NCBI GenBank assembly: GCA_964291545.2
Contig: OZ219861.1
Coordinates: 558,001 to 622,000 of the forward strand
Direction of reading: 5' to 3'
Source of the DNA: G963667675 sp964291545
Lineage (GTDB): Bacteria > Chloroflexota > Dehalococcoidia > Lucifugimonadales > UBA3495
Length of the DNA: 64,000 nucleotides
Within the stretch, counting starts at the first letter, position 1. Each line of letters starts with the position of its first letter. This document shows positions 51,473 to 60,773 of this stretch, in pieces. The notes under the pieces were generated by a model. It worked only from the letters and a program-made list of their open reading frames with translations. It did no database searches and was not told the DNA's origin. Both the position numbers and the translations under genes were made by a program.

Positions 51473-51893
51473 CTAACCCGAGAGCTGTATCCGAGGTGAG
51501 GTCTAAAGGGTTTTGGGGGGAGGTCGTCTGCGTACACACAGGGTTCCAGTTCACCCGACACGATTTGGTTATACGTGTTAACGAAACTGATTAATCCCTT
51601 CTCTTGAGGTTGACCAGGTACGTCCATCACTCTCTGCGCTGACACTGTGGGGATGGGCAGGTACCTGATACACTGTTGTTCCAGGCCGTACTCCCTGCGG
51701 CGCAAGCCTACAAATCGTTTGCCTCGCACATGGTGACCACGACCATTCGCGAGACTAGTACAGGATACCCATAGTAGGTGCCGGATTGTGGCGGGCGCAC
51801 TGTAGAGAACCCACCATCGGTACTATCTTGCCGGCTCCATCTGTGCTTCAGTACGGCCGGCACTTTGAATACACTAGGGAGGCCAAGATAACC
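51473..51893. other. Spacer and leader of duplication copy B
   Basis: This 421-nt gap holds a unique stretch (about 51473-51568) and then the leader half of duplication copy B. I see no additional gene. Confidence 0.6.
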
Positions 51894-52166
51894 ATGGTTA
51901 CACCCCCTGATCACGACCTAGCTAAGGAACCTGAAATGCGCGTCTTCTATGACCCGGAGAGCGATACTCTTGTTCTGTGGGATGGAACGGCCGCAATCTA
52001 CGGCATGGAGATTGCCAAGGGGCTTACACTGAATACCGACGAGGGGGGTGTCCCCCACATGGTCTCCATAGATGGGGCGGCGGCGATGTTCCGGGACGTT
52101 TTCAACAAGGCAACCCGCTTGCGTGACGTTCCTACCAGCCAACTCCTGCACCCCGAGTCGGAATAG
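51569..52166 (+). repeat. Tandem duplication, copy B (about 600 bp)
   Basis: This is the second copy of the segment at 50873-51472, with an offset of about 695 nt. Both the leader and the small gene are duplicated. Confidence 0.85.
51894..52166 (+). CDS. Small DUF2283-like protein B
   Basis: This 90-residue protein has the core MRVFYDPESDTLVLWDGTAAIYGMEIAKGL and TNLNTDEGG-like loop (TLNTDEGGVPHMVSIDGAAAMFRDV). It is a paralogue of protein A, and both end in ESE before TAG. The GGGAGG ribosome site is conserved but lies 11 nt before the ATG because the equivalent ATG of copy A became ATA. Translation may be weaker. Function unknown. Confidence 0.75.
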   Translation: MVTPPDHDLAKEPEMRVFYDPESDTLVLWDGTAAIYGMEIAKGLTLNTDEGGVPHMVSIDGAAAMFRDVFNKATRLRDVPTSQLLHPESE

Positions 52167-52227
52167 TCAACCATGGGCGCTGTATCCAAGGTGATGCCTG
52201 ATTGGTCGAGGTAGTATTCGCTGAAAC

Positions 52228-53841
52228 TTACTGCTGCGCTTCCTCCAGGGTTCGCCACACCCACCCAACGCTGCCCCTCTTCTGCGCCTCCGCGAACTGT
52301 TCCAGCGCCGGCGCCAGGTGCACCGAGGCCCTGCGCAGGGAGACGCCGATGGGCTCCATCCCGTCGTCAGGATACTCAGGGTCGATCGCCCAGTATCCGA
52401 CGAAGTCGCCGTTCTCGCTGGTTCTGGCAGGGTCGTTGGTGATCTCACCGATGGTCAGGGTGTCGGTTTTGGCGTCATAGCCGGGGCCGAGGGGCAAATA
52501 TGCCGAGCCGCCCATGACTTCGAGGGAAACGATGTCGTAGCCATCTTCTGATCCACAGAACAAGACCGTGCCAAAGTGCCCAGCAACCTCCCACGCTCCT
52601 TCCACTTCTTCCTGCCTTGTGGAGACGTACAGGATGTCCACGTCGCCAGAGTAGGTAGCTCTCATTTCACGCCCCCATTTTAGAGCCGTGCTCCTCGGAA
52701 TAGCGGAAACCTGCGCTAGGCGGCCAAGCCATTTTTTGGCCTGGAATACCTCTACACCCAGGGGTACGTAGGAGTCCTCGGGACTCTCTGGGTGAAACTG
52801 CCAGTAGGAGGTGATGTCTCCGTTGTGTACGGTCACACTTGCGCCGAGCTGGGTCCCGATCAACAACGTGTCTGTTTCGGGATTGTAATAATCTGCCCAG
52901 AACGGACACTCCGCTCCACCTCCCAATATGGCGATCGACACTACCCGACTACAGGGCTCCGCAGTTGCGAGGCTCAGGATGACGCCATCGATGTTCTCCA
53001 ACGGTACGCTGCGCACATGGGATTCGCCGGTCTCAATCATCGCAATGTCTAGGCCATGATTGTCATAGGCGACCAAACCGTCTTCACCCTTATACCCACC
53101 CTTGGTTTTGGTGCAGGCTTCCGGGCCATTCCGGTGGTTGGCATCCTGTGCTTCCGCGATCAGCTTCTGAATTACTCCTGTCTCTAATCCCAGTTCGGCG
53201 ACGGTTCTGGAAAGCCCGCCCATGGCCTCTATCGTCCCTTCGAGGACTGAGTCACCAAAGACGGCCTCTGGATACGGGTCTTCCGGATGGTAGCCCAAGA
53301 TGGAGGATTCTATGGCATCCACGTACAAAGAGGCATCACTTCGGAACTTGACCAGGTCTTCCAATCCTTGAAGCCGTTGCGGCGCCTCCTTGCTCCACTT
53401 CGCCTTCACATCTTCGATTCTCCGGCTCCATGGATCGCGTGTATTGACGGCCTCTTGCCCTTCATCCCCCCCGTCGCGTCCGTCGGTGCAGTCATCTGCC
53501 GACTCATCCTTCGCTTGAACCTGCGGGCCGGGCAAAGCAACGTTGTAGTACTTCAGGTCCGCCGGGACGGTGGGTAAGGTTCGCAGGACAGCAATCGCCT
53601 CATTCATGGCGACGGGGTCGAACACTCCCCACAGAAGCAGATCTCCAGGCTTGCGTCCCAAAACAAAGGTCTCCATGACATCTTCACAATCCAAAAGGCG
53701 GGCGCGGAGATAGTTCAGGTCGTCGAATCTGTGAAGGTGTTCGGGCGCCTGCTCCTCGACCTTGAGCCGGATCGCCTCTACTTCGTCGCACCACGGGCAC
53801 GGCAGGCCCTCGGAACATTCCGAATCTGTTTCGTCGTTCAT
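52228..53841 (-). CDS. 537-residue duplicated-domain protein (A-A'-B-B') with DUF2283-like repeats
   Basis: I do not recognise the whole protein, but its layout is clear. Two helical A units (about 18-90 and 139-210) share the pattern EAPxxL, DL, R, LGxxPxD and VFxD. Two B units (about 254-378 and 394-513) each contain a strand-rich core with YNPETDTLLIG or YDAKTDTLTIG and then NGDxxxYWxxxPExPxD and PLGV/PIGV. The B cores resemble the small neighbours A and B. A CPWC motif lies at 15-18. No membrane segment. ATG at 53841 has GGAGAG 6 nt upstream. It is convergent with the small genes. Confidence 0.7.
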   Translation of the reverse strand: MNDETDSECSEGLPCPWCDEVEAIRLKVEEQAPEHLHRFDDLNYLRARLLDCEDVMETFVLGRKPGDLLLWGVFDPVAMNEAIAVLRTLPTVPADLKYYNVALPGPQVQAKDESADDCTDGRDGGDEGQEAVNTRDPWSRRIEDVKAKWSKEAPQRLQGLEDLVKFRSDASLYVDAIESSILGYHPEDPYPEAVFGDSVLEGTIEAMGGLSRTVAELGLETGVIQKLIAEAQDANHRNGPEACTKTKGGYKGEDGLVAYDNHGLDIAMIETGESHVRSVPLENIDGVILSLATAEPCSRVVSIAILGGGAECPFWADYYNPETDTLLIGTQLGASVTVHNGDITSYWQFHPESPEDSYVPLGVEVFQAKKWLGRLAQVSAIPRSTALKWGREMRATYSGDVDILYVSTRQEEVEGAWEVAGHFGTVLFCGSEDGYDIVSLEVMGGSAYLPLGPGYDAKTDTLTIGEITNDPARTSENGDFVGYWAIDPEYPDDGMEPIGVSLRRASVHLAPALEQFAEAQKRGSVGWVWRTLEEAQQ

Positions 53842-54371
53842 AGCTACTCTCCATACAACATGCCCTTGACCTTGTGTCACCTGCAACGTTGACTCGGCAA
53901 GTACTCCACCGAATCCCCAAACCCACCTTCGGTTTGTTTCTTGCCTTGTGCCCCATGAGCTTGTGTGTGACCTCACCATCGCTAAAGTGGGTCCGATTCT
54001 CAGCACCCAACAACACACTGGTGTTATTTGTATTGCTGATGATCTTAAGGGCGCGGTCTGGACTGGCGCAAAATTGCCGACGATCCCTGGTGCCCGCCCA
54101 ACGCAGGTCTGGCAGCGGTCCGGTGCTTACAAGGTCAGCATCAACCTCACTGAACGTAACGCCGCAAGCAATCCTAGCCCCAACGTTCACCACCTACACT
54201 GCCAAGTCGTCCCACGACAGAAGGCTGGCACTTGACGGCCAACTGGGCCCCTGAGTTATCTCTCTGGGACCGCCTCGACTCGCGAAACAACAGGAGCGAA
54301 ACTAGGACCGCAGCCGATAATATTGAGATTGCCGCCAAGTCAAGCATCTGTGGCCTCCCTTGCGGTATTCC
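53842..54371. other. Intergenic gap without recognised features
   Basis: This 530-nt stretch has only short or unconvincing open frames on both strands. I see no RNA gene, long repeat or insertion-sequence end. It presumably contains the promoter of the 537-residue protein gene. Confidence 0.5.
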
Positions 54372-54731
54372 TCAAAAGCCGAAGAAGTCTCCAAACGGGT
54401 CGGACCTCCGCCGGGTTCGCGTCCGCTTTGGCTTGTTGGTCGACCGCTTCTTCGGTGCATCCTTGGCCTTGAGCCGCTTCCGTAGCTCGGCCATCGTGCC
54501 GTCGCCCTTCATGGCATTGCATCGGCCACAGAGCAGTTGGAGGTTCGTTAGGCGCTCGCCGCCACCCCTAGAGAGAGGCTTGATGTGGTCCACTTGCATC
54601 CCGCCCATCGGTACCTTCTTCCGGCAGCCAAGACAGATACCCTTCTGCGACTTGTACAGAGCGTCTTTCTCCTTAGCAGTGAATCTCGGCCTGGAGCGAT
54701 ACTCGTCGTCGAAGAACCCCGAAAACACCAT
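54372..54731 (-). CDS. HNH endonuclease
   Basis: This 119-residue small HNH nuclease has GICLGCRKKVPMGGMQVDHIKPLSRGG, then LTNLQLLCGRCNAMKGD, giving the DH, N and C4 zinc ligands. A Lys/Arg-rich tail (KDAPKKRSTNKPKRTRTRRRSD) can bind DNA. ATG at 54731 has GGAGGA upstream. Small HNH proteins often sit in phage and islands; no partner is evident. Confidence 0.88.
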   Translation of the reverse strand: MVFSGFFDDEYRSRPRFTAKEKDALYKSQKGICLGCRKKVPMGGMQVDHIKPLSRGGGERLTNLQLLCGRCNAMKGDGTMAELRKRLKAKDAPKKRSTNKPKRTRTRRRSDPFGDFFGF

Positions 54732-55076
54732 GTTGATTTCCTCCAGAACAGAAATTGATGCAGCACCCCCGGCCACGAGGTAGTCAGAACAACATTACCA
54801 ACCGATAAAAGAAGAAACTGGGCCGCGGTTGCACCGGTGCGGTGACGCCTAGTCAGGGTGCGGCGCCTGAGCCTTTCCGCGGACTAAACAACGGACCGCA
54901 TGTAACAGAGGCGACACATCAAATGGAGATTGGCCAGCGACTCGTCTCCAGAAGTCGCCGACCTAATCACCTTGATCTACAGAACACTGGCCGATGGCCT
55001 CTTCCGGCAATCAGCAGATTTGTCCCTCTGCCATTTTTCGAGGGTGGTGCGCCATTTGCGAGCATATATTCTCGGT
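54732..55076. other. Intergenic gap without recognised features
   Basis: This 345-nt stretch has only weak open frames with no ribosome site or family pattern. Nothing further seen. Confidence 0.5.
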
Positions 55077-55352
55077 CTAGTCATCATCGTGACCAGACTC
55101 CCGGCTTCGGCCATTCAGGCGCGTCCATTTTGCCGACGCGAGCACGAGAATAATCACACCGGATATCGCAAAGGTGAACCCGTAAGCCAACCTGGCGGTC
55201 TCCGTTGCAACGGGGGCGCCGGGAAAGTTGAATAGAAAGCCCAGAGTCCCTGTGAGAGTCAGCCCCAGGCCCACAGTAATGAACAGCAAGACCAAGATTT
55301 CGCTAGCGGTATCACGGTCTCGTGTGGGGACTGAAGACTTGGTACGAACCAT
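55077..55352 (-). CDS. Small two-helix membrane protein
   Basis: This 91-residue protein has two predicted transmembrane helices, ILVLLFITVGLGLTLTGTLGF and AYGFTFAISGVIILVLA, joined by a short loop, with charged ends. ATG at 55352 has a strong AAGGAGG 8 nt upstream. No family recognised; in an island it could be an immunity or anchoring protein, but this is a guess. Confidence 0.65.
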   Translation of the reverse strand: MVRTKSSVPTRDRDTASEILVLLFITVGLGLTLTGTLGFLFNFPGAPVATETARLAYGFTFAISGVIILVLASAKWTRLNGRSRESGHDDD

Positions 55353-55869
55353 GGCAAGAGCCTCCTTACGGTTAGGACGTTGGCACTTGCCATAGCGACA
55401 GCGATCCCTGATGCACCCGCAAGGAGGCACGTAGACTGTGCCTACATCCTCGCGGGGCCGGGCGCGCCGAACCAGCGATACATCAAGGTAGACTTAGTGG
55501 AGGTTTCTCCAGCCCAAGCCCTATGTCGCTATGGCGACGATAGTATATTTCAGGCTTCGGCAGATTGGCAAGCTGACCAACAACTAGGTAGCGCCTTGGT
55601 TCGACTGATTTGGGATCAGCCGAGTTACGTAATCCCCCCAAGATATTACAATCAGAGCGTCCCACGCGGGCGTTCGCCTGTAAATTTGAGAGGAAGGATG
55701 AACGCCGCGTGGCCACGAATATCGCCCCAAACCGAGCCATACGTGCCATTGACCCGGAAATTAGTATAAAAACATAGGCGGCGCCTAGATAACTTCGCTA
55801 TCCACGCTGGAGCTTACTTTCGCAGGTTGTACCTTCCCTTTTGAGAGGCACTAGGTTGGCTGATGCGGC
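55353..55869. other. Intergenic gap, one doubtful open frame
   Basis: A 129-codon open frame at 55380-55769 (plus strand) has no ribosome site and a composition I cannot tell from chance, so I do not call it. Nothing else is seen in this 517-nt stretch. Confidence 0.4.
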
Positions 55870-56286
55870 CTAGTGATCCTGGCCAGAATAGATCCAAAGC
55901 GGTTCTGTATTGCCAGCCCTAGTGAATCCGAGCTTCTTGTAGAAGTCGACCGCCCTGCCATCCGCCACAAGTATGTGTTGATGGAACCCTTCGTACCGGG
56001 ACAATAGTCGTTTCATTAGTTCCTTCCCGATTCCTAGTCCTTGGTATTCGGGATGTACTAACAGGTGCGGATAGTACACAACCAGGTGGCCATCAGAGAT
56101 CGCATTGCCCAGCCCGATCAGGCGGTCTCCATCCCAAGCCGTTAACAGGGAATGCCCGTTCAACAAGCCATTGAGGAGTTCCGTTGGTCTCTGAGCGGCG
56201 GTCCAATCATTGCTGGTATACAGCTCCAAAATAGCGGTGAGCGGAACTGACCGCGTTTCACTGTAAATGATCAGAGAATTCCTCAT
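55870..56286 (-). CDS. GNAT-family N-acetyltransferase
   Basis: This 138-residue GNAT has LLTAWDGDRLIGLGNAI and LLVHPEYQGLGIGKELMKRLL, where QGLGIG is the acetyl-CoA pyrophosphate loop, and the final ADGRAVDFYKKLGFTRAG. The acceptor is unknown. ATG at 56286 has AGGGATG upstream. Single gene in the island between a membrane protein and a transglutaminase-like gene. Confidence 0.92.
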   Translation of the reverse strand: MRNSLIIYSETRSVPLTAILELYTSNDWTAAQRPTELLNGLLNGHSLLTAWDGDRLIGLGNAISDGHLVVYYPHLLVHPEYQGLGIGKELMKRLLSRYEGFHQHILVADGRAVDFYKKLGFTRAGNTEPLWIYSGQDH

Positions 56287-56397
56287 ACTACGATCATCCC
56301 TGCTACATGGCGACCGCTGACTCCATGATCGGGGTTGGAGTCGACGCGTTAGAGCCAGTGAAAATCTGAAGAAGTCAAAGCTTGAACGAGCTTGATA

Positions 56398-57000
56398 TCA
56401 AGCGGAACTCGCTAGCCAACGTCCCAGGCCTTCTATGAAGTCGTCACGATGTCCACTGCGCGCGCCACAGAATCGATCTATCAGTTGCTCCTTGAACTCC
56501 TGCGGGTCTCGCCCAGCAGGGACTGGCACGGTTTCTATCGGTTCGCAGGCCAGGGTCATGTCGCTGCCTGGAGTAAAGAAATGGTTCACGGTCATGCCCA
56601 AGGGCTCAGCTTTGCTTGGCCAGGTGGCGTCCACCACCGTCCAGCCTCGACCCGCGTTAACCCTCAGGTATGTGTGAACATCGGGCACCGGGTCAATGGT
56701 CACTAGTCTTCGAAGCTCCTGGGGGAAAAGCCGGGTATTGTCTGGTGTGAAATAGTGTGTACACATGACCACTTGAGACTCCAGCCCCAACTCCCGGAAA
56801 ATGTCAGCGAGAAGGTAATGCTTGCCTGAACAAGTACCGCGCCATTCTTGAATGACAGCTTCTGGCTTGCGAGAACTTGCTCGCTGGTATGGCAAGTCGC
56901 GGACTAACGAGAAAGTTAGCTCCGGCGTGAGCGATTCATTTTCGGCCAGCAACCCGCGTGCGCGCCCCGCCTGCTCGAGTAGAGAAACTAACCTGCCCAT
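56398..57000 (-). CDS. Transglutaminase-like superfamily protein
   Basis: This 200-residue protein has a transglutaminase-like triad: Cys in EWRGTCSGKHYLLADIF near 57, His in VPDVHTYLRVNAG near 108, and Asp in WTVVDATWPSKAE near 124. Such proteins act as cysteine proteases or acyltransferases; the substrate is unknown. The length is typical for a single domain. Start ATG at 57000 without a clear ribosome site. Confidence 0.8.
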   Translation of the reverse strand: MGRLVSLLEQAGRARGLLAENESLTPELTFSLVRDLPYQRASSRKPEAVIQEWRGTCSGKHYLLADIFRELGLESQVVMCTHYFTPDNTRLFPQELRRLVTIDPVPDVHTYLRVNAGRGWTVVDATWPSKAEPLGMTVNHFFTPGSDMTLACEPIETVPVPAGRDPQEFKEQLIDRFCGARSGHRDDFIEGLGRWLASSA

Positions 57001-57219
57001 CGTAAAACTTTAGTCCTGCATCGGTGACGGATCCGGTAAAACGTGAATTATACAGGCTAATAGTTGCCAGCACACACGTAGCGCGCTTGCGGCCTTGTAG
57101 ACGCATTGCTGAACAGGGTTCATACCGATTAGTTTAGTGGGCGGCCATGCCAACCTAGGAACCTTTAGACATGCCCGACTAGTTCCATTTTGCCGGTTGC
57201 TGTGCTCCAGTGCTATCTT

Positions 57220-58608
57220 ATGGCGATGGTAAATTCAGTTGGACGACTTGCGGACGTACACCTCCATCTATATGGGTCGATTTATCCCCAAGACTATCTC
57301 AGATTCGTCCGAGGTCGAAATGTGGACTGGAGTTCATACGAGGCTGCATACAACGAAGCCTATGGTGAAACTCCCGAAATACGACGGATACTCAAAGAAT
57401 GCCGCCGGGGAACTCCGGGATCCCAGGAAGAATTCCGGCAGTTGTTTGTGTTCGGAGACCAGGACGCCGGTAACTTCGCGCGGTTTCAAGCCAAATACAA
57501 TTTGCTGGTGAGCGGCAGCAGGTGGTCAAGGTTGTCTGAGGGAACCTCAGGATTCCCGGCTTTGATTGATGAGGTATGCCAGTTCATCCACCAAGTTGTT
57601 GCTAGACAACGCCAGCAAAACGTCGGCTACGCCGAGCAGAGAATGATGCTTAGTCCCCAGCTTACGCGGCCACAGGCCAGGTAGTTGCTGTCGGCGATGC
57701 TGGAGGCTTACTCGCGATACGACGGCTCAGACATTCAGCCGCGCCTGGCTGTCAGCATGCCCAGGGACAACCCTTGGCCAGATTGGGAAGTCACCAAGGA
57801 ACTCGCTCTGGGTGACTATGGCCGTTATCTTACTGCCATAGACTTTTGCTATATGGAGGAAGGGCATCTGCCCAAAGAACAACAAGACCTATTTGAGGCT
57901 GTAGCGGACTTCAACCGCATCCACCCCGAGAGGGCGTTGGCAATCCTGTACCACGTCGGTGAGAGCTTCAATGACAAGTCATTGGAAAGCGCGGTCCGGT
58001 GGGTGCATGAGGCCGCCGAGATGGGAGTCCACCGACTCGGCCACGCTATTGCCCTTGGCGTGAACCCTGATCTATATGGTGTCCACACCCGATATGAGAC
58101 CATAGGGGAACGGATTGACCAGTTGCTTTATGACCTACGGCATGCTCAGGGACTGGGCCAATCTGGACTTGCCATCGACGTCCAGGGCACGACACAGGAA
58201 CTACGGTTGCTCCAGACTCAACCTAAGGAACGCACCCTCCGTGTTGACTATGATGACCAGCACCTCAACGAGCTGCGAATTCGCCAGAGGTACGCAATCC
58301 AAGGTATTCAATCCCTCGGCTCGGTTATTGAAGTGTGCCCCACATCGAATCGTCGCATAGGTGGAATATCCCGCAACGAGCATCATCCTCTGGTCCAGTT
58401 CGTGGCTCATGACGCACCGTTCGTCGTCGCAAGTGACGACCCAGGAATCTTCGACACAACGGTGAGGAATGAGGTGGAATCTGCGATTGCCATCACTGGG
58501 CTTGGCCCGGAGTATTACGATGAAATCGTAGAACGGTCCTGGCGATATCGAAGTGAGGTCCTTACGGGACGGGTCATATCTGGTAGTCAACCGAGGTGGC
58601 CCGCCTAA
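57220..58608 (+). pseudogene. Adenosine-deaminase-like hydrolase interrupted by one in-frame TAG
   Basis: One reading frame from ATG 57220 to 58608 encodes a deaminase-type amidohydrolase but contains a TAG at 57682-57684 (codon 155). Before it is the HxH metal motif in LADVHLHLYGS. After it are the other expected residues: LYHVGESF (metal His), GVHRLGHAIAL, EVCPTSNRR and VASDDPGIF (metal Asp). Apart from the TAG the frame is intact, so this is either a very recent nonsense allele, a sequencing or assembly error, or readthrough. Roughly 463 codons. Function, if restored, would be deamination of a purine nucleoside or similar. Confidence 0.8.
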
Positions 58609-58900
58609 TTGGACATATACTAGAACTATCGCCGTGCGGAACCAGATAAAGATGTAGCTAGGCTTGTTTGCAGTCACAGCGAACTTCCGCCTTGGCCTCT
58701 CCGTTAACCCTGTCAGTCCACTCACATGCACATAGAATCTGCAAGTCTCTACCGCTGATATCCTTACACTAGAAGAAAAGGGTTCAAGCGCGGCAAGGAA
58801 TTAGTTTTAGGTAGAGCGCCCGAATGGCCTTTCAATCTCGGAGCATCTAGGGCGTTCTCTTGACGCCGTGGCCGGCCAGCCAGTCCTGGGAGTAAGGAAG

Positions 58901-59722
58901 ATGCCTGTTAGCGATAAGGACTTACGACATAAGTGGCTGAGGACAGCAATTGATGCCTCAGAGGCCGCCTCGCGCATCCTTCTTGACTGTTTTCGTCCTC
59001 CTGTAGACGCCCCGCTAAAGCTCAATTACAAGGGTGGCGGTGATCTTGTGACCGATGCAGACATGGCTTCCGACAACGCCATCACTGACGTTCTGACCCG
59101 ATCAGGTTTGCCCGGCGATATCCTGTCGGAGGAAAGCAGAACAGACATAGGCGATGGTCAATTTACGTGGCTGATCGATCCCCTATGTGGAACGCTCCCG
59201 TTCAGCACCGGTCTGCCTCATTGGGGAGTTTGCATCGGCCTAAGGTCGGGAACCGACTTGCTACTCGGCGTGGTGGCGTTGCCAACCGAGGGCGAGGTGC
59301 TAAGTGCAGCAAGGGGTCAGGGAGCATTTCTCAACGGTAGCCCGCTCCGGGCTCAGGAACCTCCGGGTGAGTTACGGGACATAGGCATAGCAGTCGAAGG
59401 CAATAACCAGCGGAGCACCGAGTCGCAGCACGTACTCCAAAGTGCGGCGGGACGAACGTATACCTATGTATCAGCCGCCTATCCAATAAGCCAGGTGTTG
59501 CTAGGTCGGCTTCATGGAGTAGCTGGCTTGACTGGGCTGAACGTTCACACGGCTGCTGGGGTTGTCATAGCAAGAGAGATGGGCGTTTGCGTGACCGACG
59601 AGTCCGGCGCCGACGTTACCTGGGACCCAGACAGGAGCGCAAACGGCCTTGTGGTCGCATGGCCTCGAACACACAAGGCACTGATGAAGGTATTGTCCAA
59701 CAGTATCTCTTCGGTCAAATGA
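58901..59722 (+). CDS. Inositol-monophosphatase-family protein with altered metal site
   Basis: This 273-residue protein has the family fold: GGGDLVTDADMASDNAI, ILSEES (Glu kept) and WLIDPLCGTLPFSTG, where the normal DPLDGT metal motif has Cys (residue 96) for the second Asp. The late helix is LNVHTAAGVVIAREMGV, where the family normally has an Asp two residues before the AAG. Loss of two metal-related Asp residues suggests a changed or lost activity. ATG at 58901 has GGGAG upstream. The first codon of the longer frame at 58868 has no ribosome site. Confidence 0.85.
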   Translation: MPVSDKDLRHKWLRTAIDASEAASRILLDCFRPPVDAPLKLNYKGGGDLVTDADMASDNAITDVLTRSGLPGDILSEESRTDIGDGQFTWLIDPLCGTLPFSTGLPHWGVCIGLRSGTDLLLGVVALPTEGEVLSAARGQGAFLNGSPLRAQEPPGELRDIGIAVEGNNQRSTESQHVLQSAAGRTYTYVSAAYPISQVLLGRLHGVAGLTGLNVHTAAGVVIAREMGVCVTDESGADVTWDPDRSANGLVVAWPRTHKALMKVLSNSISSVK

Positions 59723-59960
59723 CATACAGCACACTGGGACTCAGTTGAAGTCAGACCAACAGGCAACCCTCAACAAACCACTTGGCGATAATTCAGGTTG
59801 ATGATGGTGACCGGGAGGCCCAGGTCTGTACCTTCCAACGGGGAATCGTCTGAGTTCGGCCCCAGTTGCAATTCAATACGAACATTTGGGGTCGGTTTGG
59901 ATGATAAACTAACCCCATGCCGATATGGCGCTCATTTCCTTGTCCGCTGGAGCACAGTAG

Positions 59961-60488
59961 ATGAACGTCCATTTGAACCGAGAGATCAAGGCCTACTGCC
60001 CAGACTTTAAGCCGGTTCGGAAACTTCTCCGCGATGTTGGGGCTACATTCGTGGAGGTAAAAGAACAGGTGGACTATTACTATCACCTCCCAGCCGTCGG
60101 AAACGCTGCGGGAACGCGTCGGCTCAAGCTCCGCGTCGAGGACGGTAAATGGCAACTCATTTACTACTATGACGTCCAAGAAACAAATGACCGGGTCAGC
60201 CGGTTCCAACTTTGGGATATGTGTGACACCCAGATCCGGGAAGTGCTCGATGCCGCTTTGGGCATTCGAGTCATAGTGCGCAAGCAACGCGAACTTTGGG
60301 TCAAGGAAAACATCAGATTCAATCTCGATACCGTAGCAGATGTCGGGCAGATCTTCGAGGTCGAAGCACAACAGGAGGATGGTTACGACATTGAAGTTCA
60401 AGTGGAGGATTGCCGCCGTATCTTCGGTCCATACCTTTCCTCCCGCATAGCTAATTCTAACGAGGACTTGGTCGTTAAGTTCGAATAA
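59961..60488 (+). CDS. CYTH-domain protein (class IV adenylate cyclase/thiamine-triphosphatase-like)
   Basis: This 175-residue CYTH protein has the N-terminal signature variant NREIKAYCPDFKPVRKLL and alternating charged strands, including DYYYHLP, RRLKLRVEDGKWQLIYYY and VRKQRELWVKENIRFNLDTV, that form the triphosphate tunnel. Members act on nucleotide triphosphates, thiamine triphosphate or inorganic triphosphate; which is not clear. ATG at 59961 has GGAG upstream. A long open frame on the opposite strand is a shadow. Confidence 0.85.
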   Translation: MNVHLNREIKAYCPDFKPVRKLLRDVGATFVEVKEQVDYYYHLPAVGNAAGTRRLKLRVEDGKWQLIYYYDVQETNDRVSRFQLWDMCDTQIREVLDAALGIRVIVRKQRELWVKENIRFNLDTVADVGQIFEVEAQQEDGYDIEVQVEDCRRIFGPYLSSRIANSNEDLVVKFE

Positions 60489-60773
60489 AGCACCTCCCAA
60501 GGCTCCGACCAAAGGTGGTGACCCGATTGCCCCTGCGGCCTGCCTATCCAGACGGCGTTTCCCCCGACGATCTTCGCCCTTTCTTCCTCGGTTTAGTCCG
60601 CCAGAATGTTGTCGGAGAATTTCCCGGCCTCTTGGGAAGGTAGACTCACTGTGGGGATAGTCCGGTCGGTTCCGTTGGCTAATAGGGTTTGGCCAATCTA
60701 ACGTTGGGGGTGTCAAACCCTGAATGCAAACGGGACCCGAAGAAGGCTGCATACATGAAGCGCAGGGGACTGT

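Noticed and set aside
55380..55769. 129-codon plus-strand open frame
   Set aside because: No ribosome site or motif; codon pattern not convincing.
59793..60752. A 319-codon minus-strand open frame
   Set aside because: It lies opposite the CYTH gene, which has a ribosome site and family pattern; the minus frame is a shadow.
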